Positions 1-6,228 of a stretch of 6,347 nt of DNA are shown one piece after another (position 1 is the first letter of the stretch; each line of letters begins with the position of its first letter). Source of the DNA: an uncultured Cyanobium sp. Lineage in GTDB: Bacteria; Cyanobacteriota; Cyanobacteriia; PCC-6307; Cyanobiaceae. Below the pieces are notes generated by a model. That model saw only the letters and a list, made by a program, of their open reading frames with translations. It had not been told where the DNA came from and ran no database searches. The position numbers and the translations under genes were made by a program. The stretch covers positions 1 through 6,347 of the forward strand of contig CALFOF010000297.1 of NCBI GenBank assembly GCA_937919075.1, read 5' to 3'.

Positions 1-600
1 GAGCACCACCTCGGCGCCGCAGGCGGTGAGGGCCCAGAGGTTGGAGCGGGCCACTCGAGAATGGAGCATATCCCCCACGATCACGATGCGCTTGCCGGCC
101 AGGGCGGCCGGCGTGGGCACCGCCGGCTCGAACCAGCGGGCGAGGGTGAGCAGATCCAGCAGGCCCTGGCTGGGATGGCTGTGCAGGCCATCGCCGCCGT
201 TGAGCACCGCCACCCGCGCGCCGCTGCGGTCGAGTTCGCGGGCCATGGCGGCGGGCACACCGGCGCAGGCATGGCGCACCACCAGCACATCAGCGCCCAT
301 GGCCACATAGGTGCGGGCGGTATCGAGCAGGCTCTCGCCTTTGCTCAGCGAGCTGGAGGCTGGCGAGAAGCTCTGCACATCGGCCGACAGCCGCCGGGCG
401 GCCAGCTCAAAGCTGCTGCGGGTGCGGGTGCTGGGCTCGAAGAACAGGCTGGTGACCAGGCGCCCCTGCAGAGCTGGCAAGCGCCGCGCGCCGCTGGTGG
501 GCAGGGAGCGGAAGCGCTGGGCCAGCTCCAGCACGGTGGCGAAATCAGCCAGGGAGAAGGCGGCGAGATCCAGCACATGGCGGTGGCTCCAGCGGCTCAT
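1..600 (-). CDS. pyrB: Aspartate carbamoyltransferase catalytic chain, N-terminal 200 residues (cut by window edge)
   Basis: Catalyses carbamoyl phosphate + L-aspartate to N-carbamoyl-L-aspartate, the committed step of pyrimidine synthesis, in the cytoplasm. Reading the minus strand from the ATG at 600-598 gives 200 residues covering the carbamoyl-phosphate domain and the start of the aspartate domain. Visible signatures are FEPSTRT (54-60, phosphate-binding loop), SKGES (86-90, whose Lys87 reaches the neighbouring active site in the trimer), GGDG..SHPSQ (136-145, carbamoyl-contacting His/Gln) and [12 protein letters not shown] (176-187, active-site Arg). The full family length is about 310-350 residues, so roughly a third is outside the window. 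The start is supported by GGAG at 612-609, eight bases upstream, and by the usual family N-terminus. The ATG overlaps the mpg stop in an ATGA, implying translational coupling. Nothing indicates damage. Confidence 0.95.
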   Translation of the reverse strand, partial: MSRWSHRHVLDLAAFSLADFATVLELAQRFRSLPTSGARRLPALQGRLVTSLFFEPSTRTRSSFELAARRLSADVQSFSPASSSLSKGESLLDTARTYVAMGADVLVVRHACAGVPAAMARELDRSGARVAVLNGGDGLHSHPSQGLLDLLTLARWFEPAVPTPAALAGKRIVIVGDMLHSRVARSNLWALTACGAEVVL

Positions 601-1352
601 GGCTGCGGCTCCGGTGCGCCCATCGCGGCGGGGCAGAAGGCCGCCGCCGGCCTAGGCGTGCGATCGCCCCGCGCGCGCCGGCTGACGCTGCGGCTGGCCC
701 GCAGATACCAGCGCCAGGGCAACTCCTGGGCCTGGGAGATGCCGATGCGGGTGGTGCAGGCCAAGGGGCCATCGCCCTCCTGCTCACGGGCCTGCCACCA
801 GCGCTGCAGCGCCGCAGGGCGCGGCGCCATCCAGACCCCCTGCGGCGGCGTCAGCAGCTGGCGGTCGTGGGAGCGGTTCAGGCCGTAGCGGCGCGCCAGC
901 AGAGCGGGGCCGGCGGCGATCCGCTCGGCCTCACCCGGCAGGGCCACGGCCCTGAGCAGCACGCCACTGGCGTGGTGGTCGTGACCGGTGACCACATTCA
1001 CGCAGTGATGCAGGCCGTAGGTGAGATACACATACATGCGGCCCGGTGGACCGAAGAGGGTGTCGTTGCTGGGGGAGCGGCGGCGATGGCCATGGCAGGC
1101 CGGTTCACTCTGGCAATAGGCCTCGGTTTCCACCACCACGCCCCAGACATGGCCGCCACCGGGCAGGGCGCGCACCAGCAGGCAACCCACCAGATCGGGG
1201 GCCACCTGCTCGGCCGGGCGGGCAAAGACATCGGGCGGCAGGCCGGTGCAGGCCGCGGCGGGCAGCCGGTGATCGCTCACGCACACGGGCATGCCTGCCA
1301 GGTCGCCACCCGCCAGACTGGCGCCGGTGGGGGTGGTCACAGTCCCTGCCAT
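597..1352 (-). CDS. mpg: DNA-3-methyladenine glycosylase (AAG/MPG family)
   Basis: Excises alkylated purines (3-methyladenine, 7-methylguanine, hypoxanthine) to start base-excision repair. The 251-residue product matches the AAG fold from about residue 37: [14 protein letters not shown] (43-56), VVETEAY (73-79, general base Glu77 and base-stacking Tyr79 by alignment with human Glu125/Tyr127), His87, YVYLTYG (107-113, Tyr109), Asn119 and LLRAVAL (132-138). The C-terminal signatures are [14 protein letters not shown] and [14 protein letters not shown] (212-225). The loop between Tyr79 and His87 is one residue shorter than in the human enzyme. I chose the ATG at 1352 because AAGGAG lies upstream. 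The 20 extra N-terminal residues are low-complexity, and ATG 1292 is a fair alternative that still keeps the whole fold. The frame stays open far upstream of 1352, but that part reads as arginine-rich antisense of neighbouring genes. The last 25 or so residues form an Ala/Pro-rich tail beyond the fold. Confidence 0.92.
   Translation of the reverse strand: MAGTVTTPTGASLAGGDLAGMPVCVSDHRLPAAACTGLPPDVFARPAEQVAPDLVGCLLVRALPGGGHVWGVVVETEAYCQSEPACHGHRRRSPSNDTLFGPPGRMYVYLTYGLHHCVNVVTGHDHHASGVLLRAVALPGEAERIAAGPALLARRYGLNRSHDRQLLTPPQGVWMAPRPAALQRWWQAREQEGDGPLACTTRIGISQAQELPWRWYLRASRSVSRRARGDRTPRPAAAFCPAAMGAPEPQP
609..612 (-). promoter_or_regulatory. Ribosome binding site for pyrB inside the end of mpg
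   Basis: GGAG on the minus strand lies eight bases before the pyrB ATG and within the last codons of mpg. It supports the start at 600 and suggests pyrB is translated from the mpg transcript. Confidence 0.5.
660..667. repeat. HIP1 octamer (GCGATCGC)
   Basis: One perfect copy of the palindromic HIP1 element that is very abundant in many beta-cyanobacteria. It lies in the mpg C-terminal coding part. Near copies (GCGATCGG) occur elsewhere, but this is the only perfect one I found, so there is no sign of enrichment. Confidence 0.6.
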
Positions 1353-1364
1353 TCGTCCGATCGG

Positions 1365-1372
1365 CTCCTTCC
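1365..1372 (-). promoter_or_regulatory. Candidate ribosome binding site for mpg
   Basis: GGAAGGAG on the minus strand is a strong Shine-Dalgarno-like match, ending 12 bases before the ATG at 1352. The spacing is long, but the alternative start at 1292 has only weak GGTGG/GGCAGG stretches. It sits within the 21 bases separating mpg from the divergent small gene. Confidence 0.4.
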
Positions 1373-1373
1373 C

Positions 1374-1517
1374 GTGTCCAGCGCTCTCTCCAGTTTCAAC
1401 CTCGGCACCGTGCTGCTGGCCGGCAGCGGGCTGTTCTGCCTGGCCACCCTCTACTTCGGCACCCGCGGCGGCTTCTACGACAGCGACGACTACGACGGCA
1501 ACGGCACGGCCCACTGA
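1374..1517 (+). CDS. Small single-span membrane protein, 47 residues, function unknown
   Basis: The product has a short Ser-rich N-terminus, one hydrophobic stretch (about residues 10-28, [19 protein letters not shown]), then [12 protein letters not shown] and a tail ending DGNGTAH. The Gly/Tyr/Asp-rich tail after one membrane span resembles small cyanobacterial thylakoid-type peptides, and I recall similar unnamed proteins in Synechococcus genomes. I cannot assign a function or a complex. The GTG at 1374 is the only start that gives a sensible protein. The frame stays open for about 500 bases upstream, but that part is the antisense of mpg. No Shine-Dalgarno is visible before the GTG. The gene is head-to-head with mpg (21 bases between starts) and converges on the 99-residue protein gene 47 bases downstream. 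By the positive-inside rule (Arg31 after the span) the tail would face the cytoplasm, which is weak evidence. Confidence 0.7.
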   Translation: MSSALSSFNLGTVLLAGSGLFCLATLYFGTRGGFYDSDDYDGNGTAH

Positions 1518-1564
1518 AGCCCTGCCCACTGACCTCCAACCCAACGAGGCCCCGCCGGCCGCGT

Positions 1565-1864
1565 TCAACCCTGGCTGTGCAGCCGTTCCGATTCCGGGCA
1601 GTCGTCGGCGGTTTCCAGATCCTCCGCGCTGCCGCTGCGGCTGAACGCGGCCAACCGGGTGCTCACAGGGCGTATCGATTTGAGCCGCACGCTCTCCTCC
1701 CAGCTGTGGCGCTCGTCGTCGTCGGCCATGTCGTAGCGGAGGGTGACCAGATCGCCCACGATCTCCACCACGATTGCTTGCTCGATCCAACGCTGCTGAT
1801 CGCGCAGGAACACCCACACAGGGCGTTGCTCGCCGCAGAACTGATCCAGCTTGCGGTGCAGCAT
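1565..1864 (-). CDS. Conserved cyanobacterial protein of unknown function, 99 residues
   Basis: A soluble 99-residue protein without signal or membrane segment. It starts [10 protein letters not shown], continues with [16 protein letters not shown] (15-30), [11 protein letters not shown] (35-45) and an acidic stretch, then [12 protein letters not shown] (53-64) and STRLAAF. The alternating strands around [20 protein letters not shown] and SWEESVRL suggest a small beta-barrel, and the last 25 residues look disordered and acidic. I recognise the MLHRK...[11 protein letters not shown]...GDLVTLRY pattern as a family found across cyanobacteria, but I know no function. The ATG at 1864 is preceded by GGGAGG (1873-1868) with a short three-base gap. 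It is transcribed alone, divergently from the creatininase-family gene and convergently with the small membrane protein gene. Confidence 0.85.
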   Translation of the reverse strand: MLHRKLDQFCGEQRPVWVFLRDQQRWIEQAIVVEIVGDLVTLRYDMADDDERHSWEESVRLKSIRPVSTRLAAFSRSGSAEDLETADDCPESERLHSQG

Positions 1865-1944
1865 CAGCCTCCCGGCCGGCGCCGGACGAGGCCGGGTCGG
1901 GCCCGGTTGGTTTCGATCCTAGAGATGATGGACGGATCCGTTTC
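1865..1944. promoter_or_regulatory. Divergent intergenic region, likely holding promoters for both flanking genes
   Basis: Eighty bases separate the start of the 99-residue protein gene (minus) from that of the creatininase-family gene (plus), so promoters in both directions are expected here. A weak -10-like TAGGAT can be read on the minus strand (1921-1916), and TAGAGA on the plus strand (1920-1925). Neither has a convincing -35 box. The left half is very GC-rich, with short self-complementary stretches such as CCGGCCGGCGCCGG around 1872-1885. The call rests mainly on position. Confidence 0.3.
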
Positions 1945-2808
1945 ATGCGGCGGCCGCGCCGCCTCCCGCCGGTGAGCACCCTTTCCTCCCCTGCACCGGC
2001 TTCGGCGGGCAGCAGCGCCGTTCCCGGCCCGGTGGCCAGCCCTGAGGCGATCCGGCTGCAGCTGCGCAGCTGGCCGGAGGTGGAGGCCTATCTGGAGCGC
2101 TGCAAGGGCGTGATCGTGCCGCTCGGCTCCACCGAACAGCACGGACCCACCGGCGCCATCGGCACCGATGCGCTCACCGCCGAAGCGGTGGCGCTGGAGG
2201 TGGGGCGCCGCACCGGCGTGCTGGTGACACCCGCCCAGGCCTTCGGCATGGCGGAGCACCACCTGGCCTTCCCCGGCACGATCAGCCTCCAGCCCGCCAC
2301 CCTGCTGGCCGTGCTGCACGACGTGGTGCTGTCGCTGGCGCGGCATGGCTTCCAGCGCATCTACGTGATCAACGGCCATGGCGGCAACATCGCCACGGCG
2401 CGGGCCGCCTTCGCCCAGGCCTACGGCACCGCTGCCGCCCGTGGGCTGCCCCATGCCGCCGACCTGCGCTGCCGGCTGGCCAACTGGTTCATGGCGGGGC
2501 CGGTGATGCGCCAGGCCCGCGAGCTCTACGGCGACCGGGAGGGGCACCACGCCACCCCAAGTGAAATAGCCCTCACCCTGCACCTGGAACCCAGCCTGAT
2601 CGCCCTGCAGCGCCCCCTGCCGGAAGCGGCGCCGGCGGGCCCGATCCACGGCCCGGAGGATTTCCGCCGTCGGCATCCCGATGGCCGCATGGGCTCCGAT
2701 CCCTACCTGGCCACCGCCGCCCATGGCGCGGCCATCCTCGATCAGGCCGCCAGCTCGCTCACCGCCGATCTCGAAGCCTTTCTCAGCGAGGGGGAACCGG
2801 CCGACTGA
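1945..2808 (+). CDS. Creatininase-family metal-dependent amidohydrolase
   Basis: The 287-residue product belongs to the creatinine amidohydrolase superfamily, which also includes MftE and the archaeal formamide hydrolase ArfB. These enzymes hydrolyse C-N bonds at a metal centre. Visible motifs are [11 protein letters not shown] (58-68, ligands Glu64 and His66), GTDALTAE (73-80, Asp75), [16 protein letters not shown] (100-115), VINGHGGN (141-148, His145) and [15 protein letters not shown] (198-212, probable ligand Glu207). The GHGGN version replaces the GHYEN of true creatininase, so creatinine is an unlikely substrate and the real one cannot be read from sequence. The first 35 residues are Ala/Ser/Pro-rich and lie outside the fold. 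GTG 1972 (starting MSTLSSPA) is an equally plausible start; ATG 1945 has only a weak GGA upstream. The gene is followed by gatC on the same strand after a 49-base gap and diverges from the 99-residue gene. Confidence 0.88.
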   Translation: MRRPRRLPPVSTLSSPAPASAGSSAVPGPVASPEAIRLQLRSWPEVEAYLERCKGVIVPLGSTEQHGPTGAIGTDALTAEAVALEVGRRTGVLVTPAQAFGMAEHHLAFPGTISLQPATLLAVLHDVVLSLARHGFQRIYVINGHGGNIATARAAFAQAYGTAAARGLPHAADLRCRLANWFMAGPVMRQARELYGDREGHHATPSEIALTLHLEPSLIALQRPLPEAAPAGPIHGPEDFRRRHPDGRMGSDPYLATAAHGAAILDQAASSLTADLEAFLSEGEPAD

Positions 2809-2857
2809 GCGAAGCGGCGCAGGCTAGGTTCGGCCCCAGATGATGAGCTCCAGCGCG

Positions 2858-3151
2858 ATGAGCAGGATCGACAGCGACGACGTGCGCAAGGTGGCCAAGC
2901 TGGCCCGCCTGGAGCTGCCGGACGAGAAGATCGCCACCTACACCGGGCAGCTCGAGCGCATCCTTGATTACGTCGCCCACCTCGAGCAGGTGGACACCGA
3001 GGGCGTGCCTGCCACCACCCGCGCGGTGGAAGTGGTGAATGTGACCCGCGAAGACCGGGTGGATCCCACCCCCGTGCGCGACGAACTGCTAAGGCTGGCA
3101 CCCCAGCGCCAGGGTGATTTCTTCCGGGTGCCGAAAATCCTGGCGGATTAG
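2858..3151 (+). CDS. gatC: Aspartyl/glutamyl-tRNA(Asn/Gln) amidotransferase subunit C
   Basis: GatC is the small stabilising subunit of GatCAB, which converts misacylated Glu-tRNA(Gln) to Gln-tRNA(Gln) (and Asp-tRNA(Asn) to Asn-tRNA(Asn) where needed), using glutamine as amide donor. The 97 residues show the full family pattern: [19 protein letters not shown] (7-25), [21 protein letters not shown] (28-48, the two helices that wrap GatA), then [16 protein letters not shown] (53-68) and the C-terminal [12 protein letters not shown] (86-97). I chose ATG 2858 because MSRI.SDDV aligns with known picocyanobacterial GatC N-termini. ATG 2840 would add MMSSSA and has a partial AGG upstream, so it cannot be excluded. 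gatA and gatB are not in the window, as is usual for dispersed cyanobacterial gat genes. It may be read through from the creatininase-family gene. Confidence 0.95.
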   Translation: MSRIDSDDVRKVAKLARLELPDEKIATYTGQLERILDYVAHLEQVDTEGVPATTRAVEVVNVTREDRVDPTPVRDELLRLAPQRQGDFFRVPKILAD

Positions 3152-3172
3152 GAAAATCCCGGCCGATGGATT

Positions 3173-3209
3173 GGCCTGCTTGTGCAGCTGGCCTGCAAGA
3201 GCAGAGGCC
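3173..3209. terminator. Imperfect hairpin between convergent gatC and crtR, possible bidirectional terminator
   Basis: The arms pair as GGCCT (3173-3177) with AGGCC (3205-3209), GCT (3178-3180) with AGC (3200-3202) across a two-base bulge, and TGCAG (3183-3187) with CTGCA (3193-3197), closing a five-base loop. It lies in the 72-base gap between the two stop codons, where a shared terminator would be expected. No run of T follows on either strand, so it is not a canonical intrinsic terminator. Confidence 0.3.
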
Positions 3210-3223
3210 CGTGGTGAAACTGC

Positions 3224-4264
3224 TCAGCTGGCCGGGGAGCGCGGCAGAGGCGAAACAGCAGTGCGGTGCAGCAACGCCAGCACGTGACGGCGGGCCCGAG
3301 GGCTGGGGAACAGTGCGGCGATCGGGCGAAGACGGCTGCGGCGGCGTTTATGGCTGCGGATGCCGAAAAAGATGTCGTAGAGGAAATTGATGCCATCGTG
3401 GCGGGTTTCGAACAGCCCCAGCCGCTGGGGTGATCCTTTGGATTCGAGCAGATCCTTGGTGGCGCGGTAGGCGTCCTGGTATTCGAACCAGGGAATGGAA
3501 GGCCAGAGATGGTGCACCAAGTGATAGTTCTGGCCCATGATCAGCCAGTTCATCACCCTGCTGGGATACACGCGAGCGTTATGCCAGCGGTTGCGCGACA
3601 GAAAGGGGCGGTGGGGCAGGTAGTCAAAAAAGAGGCCGAGGGTGACACCCACCATCAACGCCGATGCAAACCAGACGTTGAGCACAAAGTGGAGGAAGTT
3701 GAAGCGAATCGAGGCCGCCACCATCGTGAAAAACACAGCGCGGGCCAGCCCCCACTCCAGCAATTCCCAGCGGCGCCAGAGGCGATGGCGAAAGAAAAAC
3801 AGTTCGTGATAAAAGAAGCGCGGCGCAATCAGCCACAGCGGCCCGAAGGTGGAGACGATGTGATCGGGATCGCGCTTGGGATCATTCACATGGGCGTGGT
3901 GCTGAAGGTGCACCCGCGTGAATACCGGAAAGCTGAAACCCAGCAACAGCGCCGCGCCGTGGCCCATCACCGCATTCCAGAAGCGGTTGGGATGGGCGGC
4001 GTTGTGGCAGGCATCGTGGATCACCGTGCCCTCCAGGTGGAGTGCCAGGAAGCCGAGCATCAGCAGCGCCGGCAACGGCCAGTTGCCCACAAACCAGCCC
4101 CAGACACAGAGCGCGGCCAGGGCGTAACCCGCCAGGAACAGCCCCACCGTGGGATTCCACGGCTCCGGTGGGTCGAGATACATCTTCGGCACCGACTGCC
4201 GCACCGGTGCCGTGGCGGCAGCGGCGGAATGCTGTCTAGGCGGGAGGGCCAGAGCTTGTGTCAT
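3224..4264 (-). CDS. crtR: Beta-carotene hydroxylase, membrane di-iron enzyme
   Basis: Adds 3- and 3'-hydroxyls to beta-carotene, giving zeaxanthin via beta-cryptoxanthin, in the membrane. The 346 residues belong to the fatty-acid desaturase/hydroxylase superfamily. The three iron-binding histidine clusters are complete: HDACHNAAH (83-91), HLQHHAH (119-125) and NYHLVHHLWP (246-255). Hydrophobic segments lie at about 39-58, 63-82, 101-115, 173-186 and 192-213. Other CrtR marks are GHGAALLLGFSFPVFTRVH, DPDHIVSTFGPLWLIAPRFF, DYLPHRPF and FETRHDGINFLYD. The ATG at 4264 (MTQALALPP) matches the usual MTQ start, although only GGGG stands directly before it. The frame is open further upstream, but that is antisense to the kinase gene. 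A basic tail (303-346) follows the conserved GIRSHKRR. The start is 41 bases after the histidine kinase stop, so co-transcription is possible. Confidence 0.95.
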   Translation of the reverse strand: MTQALALPPRQHSAAAATAPVRQSVPKMYLDPPEPWNPTVGLFLAGYALAALCVWGWFVGNWPLPALLMLGFLALHLEGTVIHDACHNAAHPNRFWNAVMGHGAALLLGFSFPVFTRVHLQHHAHVNDPKRDPDHIVSTFGPLWLIAPRFFYHELFFFRHRLWRRWELLEWGLARAVFFTMVAASIRFNFLHFVLNVWFASALMVGVTLGLFFDYLPHRPFLSRNRWHNARVYPSRVMNWLIMGQNYHLVHHLWPSIPWFEYQDAYRATKDLLESKGSPQRLGLFETRHDGINFLYDIFFGIRSHKRRRSRLRPIAALFPSPRARRHVLALLHRTAVSPLPRSPAS

Positions 4265-4305
4265 CCCCTGATCCGACGCCCGACTGGCAATTGCGAGACC
4301 CCACC

Positions 4306-5454
4306 TTACGGGGAAATGGGGGGCAGGGGCGACTCGCCGTGGGGAAGCACCAATTCCATCAGTGCACCACCGCCGGGATGGTTGCGCGCCTCCACCCGGC
4401 CGCCATGGGTGAGCGCGATCTGTTGCACAATCGCCAGGCCCAGGCCGCTGCCGGAGCGGCGGCTGCGCACCCGGGAGGGATCCCCGCGGTAAAAGCGCTC
4501 GAACAGATGCTTCAAATCGGTGTCGCTGAATCCAGAACCGTGATCCCGCACCGTCAGCTCCCACCACTGCCCCGTACCGGTGATGTCCACCTCGATCACA
4601 GTGCCGTCCGGGCTATAGCGCAGGGCGTTGTCGAGCAGGTTGAGCAGGGCGCGGTGCAGGCGGCCCTCATCACCGCGCAGGGGGGCGGAGGGGCAGCGGG
4701 GCAGCTCCAGGCTCACGCCCCGCTGCTCGGCGAGCGGGCGCAGGCTGCTCCAGGCCTCGTCCAGCAGGTCGCAGAGATCAAGGCGGCGATAGCGCTCATC
4801 GTCGCCGGGAAGGCTGTTCTCCAACCGCGACAGCTCCAGCAGATCTCCCACCAGCTCCCGCAGCCGCTGCAGCTCGCGCTGCAGGCGTTCGATCAGCACG
4901 GCGTTGGAACGGGTGGCCTGGGCGGCCAGGCTGTCACCCACCAGCAGCAGGGCCGTGAGCGGCGTCTTGAGTTCGTGGGCCACATCGCTCACCCAGCGGC
5001 TCTGCTGATCGAGCTGGGATTCGAGCGAGCGGCGGCTGCTGAGCCACACCGCCATCCAGCCCCCTTCTCCCGGCAACAAGGTGGCTTCCAGGGGCTCCGA
5101 GCCCAGGCTCCACTCCACCCGCTGGGCGCGCGCCAGCCGGCGCGAGCGCTGAATGCCCTCCTCCAGCTCAGGCGACTGGATCACCTGCAGCAGCGGCTCG
5201 CCGCGCAGCAGGCGTTCGGCGGGAAGTTGCAGGAGGTGCTCAGCCTTGGCGTTGATCGCCTGGATCGTGCAGGTGGGGTCGAGGGCCAGCCAGCCATGGG
5301 GAGCCGCGTTCAGCCAGGCGAGCAGCTGGGCGCGGGTGGGCGGGGGCGCCTCCCGGGCACCGGCTTCGGCTTCGCGGCGGCGCCAGGAGGCCGTGGCCTG
5401 GCCCAGGCTCCAGCCGATCAACATGCCGAAGGCCAGGGCGAGGAGTGTCTTCAC
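4306..5454 (-). CDS. phoR: Membrane-anchored PAS-containing sensor histidine kinase, SphS/PhoR type
   Basis: Autophosphorylates on His160 and passes the phosphate to the response regulator encoded just upstream. The 382-residue order is: one membrane segment (about 2-20), a basic charged stretch, a PAS-like region (about 42-140, LLAWLNAAPHGWLALDP onwards), HisKA with SDVAHELKTPLT (156-167), and HATPase_c with N box LLNLLDNALRY (270-280), G1 DHGSG (304-308), F box FERFYRGD (318-325) and G2 GSGLGLA (335-341). There is no extracytoplasmic domain. That layout is the cyanobacterial SphS/PhoR phosphate sensor, but the phosphate role is inferred from architecture and neighbours. The GTG at 5454 is chosen because it keeps the full membrane helix and lies 13 bases after the regulator stop; GAGG in that stop region may serve as its ribosome site. 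ATG 5424 would cut the helix. A longer upstream reading overlaps the regulator out of frame and is not real. Confidence 0.9.
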   Translation of the reverse strand: MKTLLALAFGMLIGWSLGQATASWRRREAEAGAREAPPPTRAQLLAWLNAAPHGWLALDPTCTIQAINAKAEHLLQLPAERLLRGEPLLQVIQSPELEEGIQRSRRLARAQRVEWSLGSEPLEATLLPGEGGWMAVWLSSRRSLESQLDQQSRWVSDVAHELKTPLTALLLVGDSLAAQATRSNAVLIERLQRELQRLRELVGDLLELSRLENSLPGDDERYRRLDLCDLLDEAWSSLRPLAEQRGVSLELPRCPSAPLRGDEGRLHRALLNLLDNALRYSPDGTVIEVDITGTGQWWELTVRDHGSGFSDTDLKHLFERFYRGDPSRVRSRRSGSGLGLAIVQQIALTHGGRVEARNHPGGGALMELVLPHGESPLPPISP

Positions 5455-5467
5455 CGGGGAGGCGGCC

Positions 5468-6172
5468 TCAGCCGAAGCGGTAGCCGAAGCCTCGCACCGT
5501 GAGGATGTGTTCGGGGGCGGAGGGGTTGGCTTCCAGCTTTTCGCGCAGCCAGCGGATGTGCACGTCCACGGTCTTGGTGTCCACCACGTAATCGGTGCCC
5601 CACACCTCATCGATCAGCTGGTTGCGGTTCCAGACACGCCCGGGGTTCTGCATGAAGAACTCGAGCAGCCGGTATTCCTTCGGCGAGAGGTTCACGTTCA
5701 CACCATCGCGGGTGACGCGGAATTCATCCGGGTAGAGCGTGAGGCCCGCATGGCTGACGGCAGGGTGCACGGGGAAGCGCTCAGACGGGCCCTGGGAACG
5801 GCGCAGCAGGGCGCGGCAGCGGGCCACCAGCTCGCGCAGCCCGAACGGCTTGACCAGGTAATCGTCGGCGCCGAGTTCGAGGCCGAGCACGCGATCGGTT
5901 TCGGTATCGCGGGCGCTCACCATCAGGATCGGGGTGCGGGCATCGCTGCGGCGCATGTGGCGGCACACATCAAGGCCGCCCACACCGGGCAGCATCAGAT
6001 CCAGCACCACAAGGTCGAAGCCGCCATTGGCGGTTTGCTGGCGCGCATCGATCTGGTTGATCGCCTGACGACCATTGGAGGCGCAGACCACATCGAAACC
6101 TTCATGGCTGAGGGCTTCCTGCAGGGTGGTTCTGATGCCTTCGTCGTCATCGACGATCAGCAGCCGTGGCAT
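5468..6172 (-). CDS. phoB: OmpR/PhoB-family response regulator, SphR/PhoB type
   Basis: A 234-residue DNA-binding regulator. The receiver domain (1-122) has the acidic cluster Asp8-Asp10, phosphoacceptor Asp58 (VVLDLMLPG), Ser86 (MVSARD) and Lys108 (DYLVKPFG). The winged-helix effector domain (about 142-234) has LSPKEYRLLEFFMQNPGRV, NQLIDEVWG, TVDVHIRWLREKLE and the terminal TVRGFGYRFG. The ending DVHIRWLREKLE..P..PE...TVRGFGYRFG is what I recall from cyanobacterial SphR/PhoB, the activator of phosphate-starvation genes. The adjacent SphS-like kinase supports this, but no Pho box is visible in the window to confirm it. The start at ATG 6172 (MPRLLIVDDD) is typical for the fold. An in-frame GTG at 6232 that overlaps the upstream stop would add 20 residues. 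Neither start has a clear Shine-Dalgarno. The kinase gene follows after 13 bases, so the two almost certainly share a transcript. Confidence 0.92.
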   Translation of the reverse strand: MPRLLIVDDDEGIRTTLQEALSHEGFDVVCASNGRQAINQIDARQQTANGGFDLVVLDLMLPGVGGLDVCRHMRRSDARTPILMVSARDTETDRVLGLELGADDYLVKPFGLRELVARCRALLRRSQGPSERFPVHPAVSHAGLTLYPDEFRVTRDGVNVNLSPKEYRLLEFFMQNPGRVWNRNQLIDEVWGTDYVVDTKTVDVHIRWLREKLEANPSAPEHILTVRGFGYRFG

Positions 6173-6228
6173 GAGAGTTGTGACCCAGGGGGCATCCTGA
6201 GCTGAAGCTAGGCCAGGCTCCAGCGGGT

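Noticed and set aside
61..888. Plus-strand open frame of 275 codons over pyrB and mpg
   Set aside because: Antisense to pyrB (FEPSTRT, HPSQ) and to the mpg end; composition is low-complexity.
1377..1399. TTGAAA on the minus strand (1399-1394) as a -35 box for mpg
   Set aside because: At 17 bases' spacing the -10 position reads CACGGG, which is not a promoter element.
1353..1979. Upstream extension of the mpg frame to 460 codons
   Set aside because: The extra 209 residues are Arg/Gly/Ala-rich antisense of the small membrane protein gene and an off-frame reading of the 99-residue gene. The family fold begins after 1352.
1864..2724. Minus-strand open frame of 286 codons opposite the creatininase-family gene
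   Set aside because: Gly/His/Gln-rich shadow of a gene with complete metal-site motifs on the plus strand. No motif of its own.
3166..3390. Plus-strand open frame of 74 codons after gatC
   Set aside because: Mostly antisense to the crtR C-terminus, with no family resemblance. The gap itself is only 72 bases.
3509..4492. Plus-strand open frame of 327 codons opposite crtR
   Set aside because: Crosses crtR and the end of the kinase on the opposite strand, has no recognisable domain, and is explained by GC-biased codon use of the real genes.
4258..5502. Plus-strand open frame of 414 codons opposite the histidine kinase
   Set aside because: It is the antisense of a well-supported kinase gene. 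The product is Gln/Ala/His-rich low-complexity sequence with no family motif, as expected from high-GC antisense frames.
5455..5610. Upstream extension of the kinase frame into the response regulator
   Set aside because: It is an out-of-frame reading of the regulator's DNA-binding domain; the kinase starts at the GTG just after the regulator stop.
5153..6205. Plus-strand open frame of 350 codons over the response regulator
   Set aside because: Antisense of a regulator with complete phosphoacceptor and winged-helix motifs; His/Gly/Ala-rich with no domain.
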